This document shows positions 31,737 to 44,000 of a stretch of DNA of 64,000 nt, piece by piece. The notes beneath the pieces are model-generated. The model was given only the letters and a program-made list of their open reading frames with translations, was not told the DNA's origin and did not search any database. This stretch comes from Sphaerolaimus hirsutus (lineage: Eukaryota; Nematoda; Chromadorea; Monhysterida; Sphaerolaimidae): NCBI GenBank assembly GCA_964036195.1, contig OZ038452.1, positions 21,711,785 through 21,775,784 on the forward strand. The letters are read 5' to 3'. The first letter of the stretch is position 1, and the number at the start of each line of letters is the position of its first letter. The translations under genes were made by a program, and so were the position numbers.

Positions 31737-34700
31737 CAACGATGTTTCCAAATCAATGCTGGTGATATACTCCAGCGGCGTGCGGAACACCGTCGATTGA
31801 GCGCGCCGCGCCACGTGGCCGCTGCACACGTCGGGCACCAGCGCCGGTGAGCCGTGCGTGTAGCTGCGCGACATCGTAGATGCCTGGGGGCAGTCCCAGA
31901 CCCTGTAATATGTCAAATGTCACGCAAAGTGTCAAAAGTAATGGAAAATGCCCTGCAAAATGGCAAACGTAAATACGTTGCATTTTGCAGGGCATTTTAC
32001 ATGACTTCTGACATTTTGCACAACATTAGACATTTCACAGGGCATTTCACAGGGTCTGGGACTGGCACCTGGGTGTCGTCGGCCGCCACGCCGCACCCCG
32101 CGCCGTCGTCGCCGGCTCTGCGGTCGCACACGGTGGGCGTGAGGCTGCCGCTGCAGCACGAGTGCTCTATGGACGGCAGCGGCGTCAACATGGCCTGCTC
32201 GGCGAAGCCCAGCCGCGGCTGGCTGTCGTAGAAGGACGACACTCCTGAGGTGCTGGATGCGGCCGAGTCGCGCGCGCCGTCCGCTCTCGACTCTGGCAAT
32301 TCGGGCTGTCCAGCGGGTCGACGACCTTTTAGGCTGTAGCTGCGTTCGGGGTTGCTGTTATGCGGCCTTTCGAATTCTGTTTTCGTTGAAAAAAAACAAC
32401 TATTTCGAGTACAGAGGCCTAGTTCCCAGCTACCATATAGTAATATTCGCTATACTCCTTAGACTTAGCTATACTCCTTTACGTTCTTCTGAAGGACACA
32501 CTCCATCATGACACAATCGTTTATAAAATTGTGCCAGAAAAGTAGTTGTTTCACGAAATAATCATTCGTCGCTTGTACGCGACTCCGCATTTCCTTCTAT
32601 TTTGTGAAAATGCATGCATCCTGCTGGCACGTTACCAACTAAGACATAAGTAATTTTGTACAGATACTTTACGGTCGTCCAACGAGTATACCGTATTTCC
32701 TCGAAATACCCCCCCCTCGAAATAGCCCCTCAAAATGGACACTATGAAATAATTACCCACCCCCTCGAAATACCCCCCCCCAATTGTATGTAAAGGGAAC
32801 ATACATGACTAAAGCTGCGGTTTGTGATCCGGGCAATGCAGAACAGACGTTAAAATAAACCACTGCGTTACGTTAGAACCTGTTTTTACCATCTACCGTA
32901 TTACCTCGAATTATCCCCCCCCCTTGAATTAACCCCCCCCCCTCGAAATACCCCCCTAAAATTTGGCTGAGGAAATAATAAACCCCCCCCCCCCCTCGAA
33001 ATACCCCCCCTAACATTGAGTGTAAAGAGAACGTACATGACAAATACCGCAGTTTGTGATCTGTACAATGCCGAACACACGTTAAAACCGATGATTGAGT
33101 GACGTTAGGGAAGGGTTTATGTGTATATACAGTTATATATAGGTACCTATTAATACATATACATCTATGTAATTGTTCGATTTTTCTACGTCCGAGTATG
33201 GGGAATTTCCAAAAATTTCTGGCGAAATAATAGACCCCCCTCGAATAACCCCCCTCGAATTATCCCCCCCTCAAATTTTGCTGGCGAAATAATAAACCCC
33301 CTGGGGGTATTTCGAGGTAATACGGTACATACTTATGTAAGTGTATAGACTCTATTTCATGGTGTTTATTGGTGTATTTTTCGACGTCTGCGTACGTTAC
33401 AAACGACAAATTTGTACCGGCATTTCAAAAAAATTCTGGCGAAAAAATAAGCCCCCCTCGAAATACCCCACCCCTCGTTTAACCCCCCCCCCCCCCCCTC
33501 AAAATTCTCACTCTGAATCAATCACCCCCCGGGGGTATTTCGAGGAAATACGGTAACTTTAACATTTTTTACAAAAGTGCAGTTGTACTGTGACCACACC
33601 TCTTCGAAACCGCCGCCGGCGCGGACTCATCCGACTCGTCGACGGTGTTGTGCCGCTTGAGCATGCCCGCCTTCTGCAGCTGCGTGGCGCGTCTGGTCGC
33701 CGCGGCGGGCGGCTGCTGCTGTTGCGCCTGGCTGCACGTCGGCTCGTCCACCGAGCCGCGGCAGCTGGCCGCCTGCTCGTCTTCGTCGGATGACCTGCTG
33801 CGCTTCGAGTTGCTCCGCGCGGTGAAGCGCAGCGCTTGTTCCTGCGCGCCGATTTGACCCGCACGGTTTACGTTGTTCTCGCTCGACTGCGCATAGAGTC
33901 GACGTCAGGGGGTTTGAATGGGGGTATGGGGTACCCACACCCAAACCACACGGCTACTATCCCCTGAACACCCCCCCCCAGTCGCACAGCTGTCTAGCTA
34001 TGTGGAGCGATTATCAAGGAATTTTACCCTAATTTTCACTCAAAATCGCTAAATTTCATACCTTTTTATAGATTCCCACCTTCAAAATTACTAGTTTCAT
34101 GTGTTTTATTCCCTATTTTCTGCTATTTTTTAAACTATATTTATGTAATTATGTACCTATTTTTCACCTTCTTTTAGTGAATTTTCTCCCTTTTCTCCTG
34201 AACCCCCACCCCCAACCCTCCAAAATTTTTTGAGTTATCTATCGCTCCGGGAAAGCGATTTGCCATCTATCCAACCCCCCTGAGTGTCAAAATTAAAAAA
34301 AAAACCCGGTGGACGCGGCACCGACCAAGTCGCTGTGACTGCTGTCGATGCTGTCGGCGTCGCCGTCGGGCGACGGCATGTCCGTCGAGCAGGCGAGCAT
34401 CGTGCTCGAGTAGGAGCGGCGCTCCTGCTCCAGCTTGAGCGACAGGCGGCGCTGCGGCGCGCACAGCAACGTCTCGTCCACCATTGGCCCCAACAGATGC
34501 GGCGCGGTGTGTGCGTGGTCGGCACTGCGTGTCGGATTGATAAGGGTTGGTCTCAAATGCCTGTGGTTAGGGCTCACACACGCTAGTTGACATCACAAAT
34601 TCATGTCAGCTGAGTGTCGACTAAATAACACAAAAAAATTTTTTAAATAGGTGGAAATAAAATTTATTGACAATTAAGCGTCACGATATAAAATAAACTA

Positions 34701-35004
34701 TCCTCTATAACACAGGAAAGTTGAAATCACATAATTAACCAAATTTAGTTGAATTTAGTTGACACTAATTTCTATGTCAACTAATGTGTGCGCTCTTATG
34801 ATCGACCAACCTCCTGGCCGTGTTCGGCGCGCTGTCTGTGTCGCTGTTCAGCGGCGAGTGGCCGGGCGACTCGACCGGCGCGGTGACGATCACCACCGAG
34901 CCGCAGTCGATCGACGTGGCCACCACGGGCGAGGCAGGGTGCGTCGCGCTGCTGCGTCTTCTGTGCGCCCCGTTCGCAGAGTCGCGCACTTCGCGGTACT
35001 CAGT
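31737..35004 (-). CDS. GEF C-terminal tail exons
   Basis: Five exons of low-complexity, Ser/Thr-rich sequence with basic phosphosite-like runs (RRRSSATH, KLEQERRSYSSTM, KRHNTVDESDES). Splice pairs keep phase: 35004-34811 ends phase 2, 34524-34326 phase 0, 33886-33600 phase 2, 32339-32069 phase 0, and then, after a transposon-derived intron, 31883-31737. The last visible donor is TTG|GTTCAT. GC-rich codons contrast with the AT-rich introns. Confidence 0.75.
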
Positions 35005-38000
35005 CTGCGGAATAATGTGGGGATGTCTGGTATCAGGGATTCGGTACGAAGCAGAGTTGTTAAGAGTAAACGTAAAATATTTTTTAGGAGAATACCGTAT
35101 TTCCTCGAAATACCCCCCGGGGGGTGATTGTTTCATAGTGGTCCCGAGAGGGGGGGGGGGTATTTCGAGGAAATACGGTACTTAAAAGCGAGTGTTTATT
35201 TTAAATCACAGAAAAAGTGACAATCACTGTTTTTCAATTTTTATTCTGGATTACATCAAAAATATGGTTTTCCCCATGATAAGTATTTCATGGGAAAATG
35301 TCGGTCAATTCTTGTCCCCGTTGATTTTTCGTTATGTTGTAAATGCCCAATAAAGTACGCGTTCTGTACTCACGTACTTCAAAAAGTATGCATAAAGGTG
35401 AGTACTAGTATTTTCTTTCGGAGGAAACGTAAACATATTTACTCAATAAGCGAGTATTCGTATTTCGCAGAGTAAAGGTAAATACGTGTTAACAACTATG
35501 GTATCAAGGACACTGGCCCTTGCCTTTGCCACGTGGAACATCCTGATCCACTTGTCCGCATCGGTGGTAGTGTTCGTTTGGAAGATGTGCGCCGCCGATG
35601 CCACTCCGTACTCGTTGAGTTGTATAAATGCGAAACCGACTGGGAAGTTTGGTTTTTACAATAAATCATTAATTTTTCAATAAATCATTATTTAAAGATC
35701 GTTTACAAAATTTATTGTTGTAAATACTTACTGCCTTCTTTCAGCACTTTCACAATAACTTGGTCGTTGAAATATGGCGGCTTGACAATCTTGAGACGGT
35801 TGTGGCCGCGCAAGCTTTTGCACACCAGAAACATGTCGGTGAACAAATAGCAGATCGTTTCGACCTGCAAAAAATTGAAATTTTGTGCCGTTTATCTTTT
35901 TCGACTTGATTCTGTCGTTTTACGGTGACTGGGTTGCACTTATGACTATGGTAAAAGGAGTGTCAATGACATCTTGTGTTCATATTATTCGGTTAATATG
36001 ACATGTCAGGCCTGCTTATTTGTATCTCTGGTGGTTGTCACCTAACATTTACTGTTATAATGCCAGCCAGACACAAAATATTATAATGGATTAATCCGGT
36101 AAATATTTCTATAAATATTCGGAACATTTCTGTAAAAAATTTGTCAAACCCATACCTTGCCAAATCCATCCTTCAATTTGAGATCCCCATGTAAAATCAG
36201 TCTCCGCATAGCGAGACCGCCGCAATAAGGCATGGGTGCCGTCAGATCAAACGTGCTTGTATTCCGTATCAGCTGTGAAATATGACAATTTTATCGTATT
36301 CATCTGATCAAAAGCTGTGCTTTACTTTATTTGATCTAAATATGTGCATATTTTCGCGAATTGCACACCACCTTGTTCAATTCATCATTGTTCGCATCCA
36401 TGCAGTCGATGTTGGCTATGCAACGCTGCAGTCTCTGCAACGTTTCCACTTGTTGCCTATGCGACAACTCGGCGTTCATTTTTCCAGCCGCGAACTCAGT
36501 GCTTCGGATCTGCAAAGGTTATGGATATCTTTCTACCTTCGATGTGACCCACAAAAATGAGCAAAGAACCATGATCTCCAAAGTTTCCTTCTCCAAGGTG
36601 TCCTGGGTGTTCTTCATGATGGCCTTGAGCAGGAGCGGGTAGCGGCACAACCGCTGCATGGGGCACGCTAACAGGTCCTTCAACTTGAGCCGCCGACACA
36701 TCGGCAGGTCTTGCACCCACTGCGATGGCCATTATTTATTTATGGCTCCTTTTTTTTGGATTGTGGCCACAAGCTAGTTTTCAACCGAAATTTTGAAAAC
36801 TCGTTGAATGCATTTCAGTTTTCTAGAATGACGTGCCCGTCATCTGCAGTTGATGGAGAGTAAAAACGACTCATTTAAGAAAACTCAAATGCGTTCAATG
36901 CTAATTTACGAGTTTTCAAATTTTTGGTTGGAAACTAGCTTGTGTGGCCACATTAAAACACTAATTGATGAAACAACGCGTTCGTAAATAGACGGTATAC
37001 TGGGCTGACCGCAAAGAATGTGCAGAAGCCTACCATAATTTAATGAAATTTAATCTTGTGATAAATTGCGTAATTTATTATTCCAAAGTAAAAACGAAAT
37101 ATAAAATTATGATGAAAAAAACTGTAGAATTTTTGGCCCATTTTTCAGATTCTGGTAGGTTTCCATACTAGGTAGGTAAGTGTTTTATCCGCCGAGTATA
37201 CTTTCAAACAATACTCACTGCCACGAAGTCGGCAAACAACGCCGACTCCCTGGTCTTCCTCTTCAAGTAGGCCAACATGGCGTAGTATTCCAAGTTGAAC
37301 CGAATGTAAGCCTTGCACCACTGGTCGATGTCTGCCAGGCCGTGCTGCAACAGGCGGACGTCCAGTGCCGTGCCGTCGCGCCGCGCCTTGCACAAAACCG
37401 GTTCTATGGCACGCTGCCAGAAAAACACGTTGACCTGTAGTTTGGGGCAATTTTGTGTCGGGGTTTGCGTGCACAAGAACTTTTGCGTTCTTGAGCGCCG
37501 TTCGCCAGCCGGGCACCATTGGCCCTGCGCACAGTAGTTTTCACACGATATTTCGAAAATTCATAAATGAGCTTTGAACGTGTTTGAGTTTTCCACAATG
37601 AGTCATTTTTAATCTCCGTCAACTGTAGTTGACGGCCACCTCATTGTAGAAAACTCAAATGTGTTCTAAGCTGATTTGTGAGTGTTCGAAAGTTCGTGTG
37701 AAAACTAGTGTGCGCAGGCACATTGCGACCACGCACAGCAGCACAGCGCACAGCGCACCTATTTAAAACAGCAAAATTTGGGAAAACTCGTGAAGCTGTT
37801 TTGAACACATTTGAGTTAACCATCATGAATGTTTTGTGATCGCCATCAATAGTAGTTTACAGATTCCTCATTCTAGTAAACTCAAATGTGTTCAAAACCG
37901 GTTTACCTACTTGTTTACCAAATTTCACTTGTGTACTACTGGCGCAGTGCCAATGGCGCGACAAAACATCTGCCAAGCGCCAGCCGATGGCGTCATTGCT

Positions 38001-41000
38001 TAAAAATGTCTTTTGTGCGCCGCTGTATTACGTTTTATAATAATTTCAATGTGAGCCTTTTTCCATTTCTGGGTTTTAAATCCAAAGTTGATTTTTTGCC
38101 GAACATAAGTTTGATGAGTACGAGAAAACTCTGTATCTATACATTGTAGTAACTGGAATATTTATACATCTGTAGCTCTGTATCTATACAGTGGAGTGTG
38201 TATTTATACATTGTAAATTCTAATTGTGTACATTTTAATTGTGTTGTCATTTTGCATGCATATACACTGCCACCCCACTCTCAGTACACATACACAAGAT
38301 GGGGACCCAAGTTCACGATTGTAAAATACCACCTTAATGGGCAGAATTTTTCTTCACTTCTGCACAGCAAAAATTTGTTGTGCAAAAACATTTGTTAAAC
38401 GTCATAATCACTGAAAGTGGGGCTGTGCATGTGTATGCAAAATGAGAACACAATCGCGCTGAATGAACACTAGATACAACGCTCTCTGTGGTAAAATACA
38501 AAAAAAATGTTGGGCATAAAATTGGCTTTGGCTATAAATCACGGAAATGGAATAAACAACTCACATTTTTAATATTTAATAACACATAATACCAATTTAA
38601 TAGGCAAAATGGTCTGCAGAACAACAATTTATTGCACATGACAAATTGTTATGGCTCTGAAAACCCAAATGTTGCTGAAATGCTTTGGCACACTAAGTCT
38701 GCGATGTCGAGCTGTAGTCGACCCTTTAACCTAAATACCTATACTTATTTATAGAAATGCGTGGTTGTATTTATTTATATTGTGTTGCTGTAATTTGCTG
38801 CTTCAGAACTTCATTGAACTATTTATTGCTAGAATTTTCATGCTTATTGCAGTATGATCCAGAACAGTCTAGAACGTATCCTATCTAAAATTCAAAAGTA
38901 CAATTCTGTGGCCACTTGCAATTAGCGAAGTGTTTGTTTGCTTGTTTTTGCATTTTGTCATGGAAACTTTTTTAATCCAATCCAATAAATTAATCGAATA
39001 TAATGCAATTAGCAGCGCCCACCTGATGCACCTCGGCGATATTGTGAAACATCAGAGCCGGGTTAACGTTGCTGATAATATTTTCATCCACCAAAGTGGC
39101 TAGATACTGACGGACGGCGGCCAACCGCGACAATATACCGATGTAGGATCTCTCGGTGGTTATGAATTCCCAGATGCAAGCCTGCTGCTCTTGACGCACG
39201 CTGTTTAGTTTCTGCGAAGCGTAAAACGCTGTTCGGCGATGTAATGGCAATGTCAAGTGATTCAGTTGTCAAATACAGGCAACTTGTCAAGTGCCGAGAA
39301 CATGGATAGTGGTTAAATAGAAGTAATGAAAAAAAGTGTGAGTGATCAGAAAAGTGGATAGGATGGATGTTTTTGTCGTTTTTCATTCACTTGTTGACTA
39401 GCCACTTACTGTCTATCCTCAAATAGTTACCCTAGGGAGTTTTTATGCGTCATGGTGATGAGTATACTCGGCAGACATCACACTTAGTATGAAAACCTAC
39501 CACAACCCATCTGAATAATGAATAAAAAATTATACAGTGTTTCATCATCATATCGGGTGGGCGCGCCAGCGCCATCCCTCGCTGCCGAGGGAGGGCGCAA
39601 GCGACCCACCCATAATATGGTCAGAGACAGCAAAATGCGGAAAATCGAAAATTAAAACTCAAATAACTTTAGAACGCCATTAGATACAAGGAAACCGTCT
39701 ACGCCGTTGGAAAGCCCGTGTCGGAAAGTATATTGACTCCAATTCTCAAACCGATTGGTTGAACTGGAAAAAAGTTTTTCAAGAATTTCGTTCTGAGGTG
39801 CTGTTCTTGTTCTTGTTGTTGTTGTTGTTGTTGTTGGGATGAAAAACTTCAAACTGCAATAACTTCCCTGTAACACAACCGATTTTATTGAATAATGGCT
39901 CATATGAAAGAGCTTATGATGCAATTTATTATTTTACAAAAAATTTGTTACAGGCTCCGCCCACTTTAGGACAGTAGCGGTTTGAAATCTTAAAACATGA
40001 ATAAATTAAAAATTTGAATACAAAGTATGCAATAAAAAAAATTTGTTGATGTGCGCTGGGACAAGAGCTTTCAAATGAGCTCTTTTTGGCTAATTTTGAT
40101 TGAGATTTAGAAAAGTTATTTGAGTTTGCGTGTTTTGTGTAAAATGCGCATGTGTGCTGAAAGTGCTGCTTGATTTTATACTGGGTCCAGTTTAGTTAAA
40201 AACGGATTTCGCGTGACAAGGAGATGCTAATAAATAAAAAAGTTTTTTTAAATTATTTTATTTTTCAAACTTTTTAATTTTAGATGTTTATTTTTTTAAA
40301 GTTATTGAATTTTTAAATTTGAAAATAATTTATTTTGTTTTTTTTAAATTTAATGAACGCAAAATTTTTTTAAACTTGTTTATCTTAAATTTTGTTTTAA
40401 ATTTTCAAATTTAAAAATCATTATTATTACTTTTTATATATTTTTTTAAAATTATTATTTTTTGTTATACTCATGCTTTTATATTTGTTTCTTTGTTTTA
40501 ACATATTTTTATTAAAAAATAAACACAAAAAAAATATTTATATATTTTTAATAAAAATTTTTTTTGAAAATGTGTTTAATTTTTTTATAAAAAAATGTGT
40601 TGATTTTTTGTTTGAAAATTAAAATGAATAAATAATTTTTTAAATTATATTTGAGCTTTTTATCATTTTAAATTATTTGCTTTTTAATTTTATTCCTATC
40701 TACTTTATTCTTATAATTTAATTTATATTAAAATCAAAATAAATTAATTATTTTTATATTTAAATTAAATTTTTGTAATATTTTTTTTATTTTGGTTAGT
40801 TTCTACTATTTTTATTTTAGTTTAAATTGAATTATATTAAAGAAAATTGAAAAAAATTTGCTAATTTTTTTGGTTGAAAATTAATACACTTAAATAATTT
40901 TTTTAAATTATATTCAAGTTATTATCATTTTGAATTATTTGCTTTTTAATTTTATTCTTATCTACTTAATTTTTTCAATTCAATTTATATTAAAATAAAA

Positions 41001-44000
41001 AATGAATTATTTTTATATTTACATTTAACTTTTATACTTTTTTATTATTTTGGTTTTGATTTTAGTTTAATTTTAATTGTATTGTATTAAAAAAATTTAA
41101 AACAATTTGTTGATTTTTTTTTTGTTTGAAAATTAGAATAAATAAATAAGTTTTTAAAATTATATTTTAGCTTTTATCATTTTAAATTATTTTTTTAATT
41201 TTTTTCTTATCTACTTTTTTAAAATTTAATTTACATAAAAATCCAAATAAATGAATTATTTTTATATTTAAATTGAATTTTTGTAATATTTTTTTTGGTT
41301 ATTTTTTATTATTTTGATTTAAGTTAAAATTCAATTTTTATAATTTTTTTCTAATCAAAAAATTTTTACACATTGATTTTATTTTACTTAAATTATTTCT
41401 TATCATTTTTGTTTTACTTTATACTCTAGTCACTAGTGTATAATAAAAAATTTGGAAATGGTATTCATCTTCCACTTACATTTTCCGATAATTACAATAG
41501 CTTTCACATCATGTATTTACTCAACCAGGGACGTATCCAGGATTTTTGAGCGGGGGGGCTGCTTGTTTATGGAGGCCGGCGAGGGGGGGGGGCTCAGCCC
41601 CCCCCCTAAAATTATACCTACATAGTGGCGAAATGGCGCCATGGCGCTGGCGCCTTTAGTAGGCGCCACGCCATGGCGCCATTGGCGTTGGTGTCAGCGC
41701 CATGGAACGCTGTATATGTATGCAGATATACATACAAAACAGCAAAAACACAACATTGAATGTATTTACAACGATTTGCGGTCACATGAAGCAAATCAAA
41801 TGATAATATACCTTGTCTGGTGAAGAATGCGCGCTTGCGCGCAAAATTATTTACGCAGACGTTGAAAAAGTCGGAATTTTCCGGTCACTTTCTGGTCTCG
41901 CCCCGGGAGGGGGGGGGGCTGCAGCCCCCCCCCCCCCCCGCCCCCCCCCCTGGATACGGCCCTGTACTCAACATTTTCCATATTCATAGTCAAAGTTGTG
42001 GTATTATGGACCACACACCACACATTTGTGGTTTTCTAAATCATGACATCATTGTTGATATTAATAATGGATATCCTAGTGGGCCCGTGGCCACCAAAAA
42101 GAAGTATATCCCATTAAAAATGGCTAAAGCCAACAAAAAGTGGACGCCATATCCAAACATGTATGCCTTTGAATGCAGAAAAGTAATATATATAATAAAA
42201 ATCTTGCCATTTTAAGATTGAGCTATCAAAAGAAGTATATCAAGGGTAATTTATACCTTTATTAATGATATAAGTAGGCTATCAACACAGCAAATTTTAT
42301 CACAAGGATACAATTTCACCAAACTTTTGCATGGCAGCGTGAGCTTTTTGTATCTTTCAAGTGTGCAGCACATTGACTCAGCTCACACTGACATGCAAAA
42401 GTTTGGTGAAATTGTATCCTTGTGATAAAATTTGCTGTGTTGATAGCCTACTTATATCATTAATAAAGGTATAAATTACCCTTGATATACTTCTTTTGAT
42501 AGCTCAATCTTAAAATGGCAAGATTTTTATTATATATATTACTTTTCTGCATTCAAAGGCATACATGTTTGGATATGGCGTCCACTTTTTGTTGGCTTTA
42601 GCCATTTTTAATTTCGTTTTTACTAAGGAATGATTAATTAAGAATTTTTTGACAATATTTTATTCATCAAATTATGGTAGGTTTTCATACTAGGTGTGCT
42701 GTCCGCCAAGTATAATTATTATTTACGAACAAGAGCTGCGTATTTTTGAGCTAATTAATTGCTACATGAAATTTGAAATAAATAACCACACCTCTCGTTT
42801 GTGCACGATGTTGTGCCAATGACTCTCGAGCCTCGGTTCATCCGCCTGCAGCTGCTCGATGGCGGTCGCGTGCATCTCCAACAGCCTCGTTCGCATCGCA
42901 GCGCTTCTCTCCTGCGCCGTCGCTCCATTGAAAATCATTGAAAAACCTTTATACTTCGCTGAGAACCTCTAGTTTACCTCGCAAACGTTGGTCGTGCTCT
43001 TTCTGGGCAGCACGGCGGAATAGTGCAGTCGGTTGCCGCTCTTGACGCTGGAGCCGCGCCTGGTGGCCGACGGAGTGACGACCGCGCTGACGCTCGCCGT
43101 CGCCGGGCCGGGCGACCGCGGCACGCTGCCGTTGGGCGAGGCGGGCGGCGGCGCCCACGCGTCCGTGCCGTCTTGGCACAGTTCCGCCGCCACTGTGCTC
43201 TCCTCTGCGAGCGCGAGTGCGTCAAGTGAACCGAGTCGACTTTCTATGGGTGATGCTTGACATGAGTGTAAGTTTTTAGTAACCGTCGATGCATGGATCA
43301 TTTTTCAGCGCCAGTTCGTCCTGTTTGGATTGGCGTCTCTTTCGAACGGCAGCGGCGCGAGTTCTTATCTGAGATGCGAGCGCGCACGAATAAAACAACG
43401 TACCGTATTTCCTCGAAATATCCCCCTCGTTTAACCCCCCCCCCCCTCAAAATTCTATTTTTCTCGAGAGGGGTATTTCGAGGAAACACGGTATTTTAGG
43501 CCGTCCGGGCCATACCCGTGCAGCAATTTACATACAATAAATAAATAATTTACAAGACATGTTTACTGGGCCTGTGCCATTATGCATCTAAACCCGTTAT
43601 GCATCTAGAACCAGAATGCATTTAACAATACCCGGCATGCTGAAAATATGCAATAAAACATACGACCTAGTGATTTTAAAAGTGAAAATATATAAAAAGT
43701 ATGACAATTAGCAACTTTGGGTGAAAATTAGGGTAAAATTGCTCAAAAGCGATCCAGATAGGTAGATAGCTAAGCAATTTGCTTGGGGGAGCTCTTTTCA
43801 GGGAAAAGTAACCAACACAATTTGCCTCTGGTTTAGAAACTGGGCAGTTTGGAGGTGGAAAACCTGCCCTCTTACTTACCCCTGCGGGTATAATGTGTCT
43901 ATAATGGATGTAGATGCATAATGGGTTTAGATGCACAATAGGCCAGACCCATTTTTACTAGCCCCGGTGCGGCATGGATCGCAATTTGTATGGAAATGTG

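Noticed and set aside
33559-33864. Arg/Ser-rich minus-strand frame
   Set aside because: It is out of frame with the GEF tail exon, whose frame is fixed by phase on both sides.
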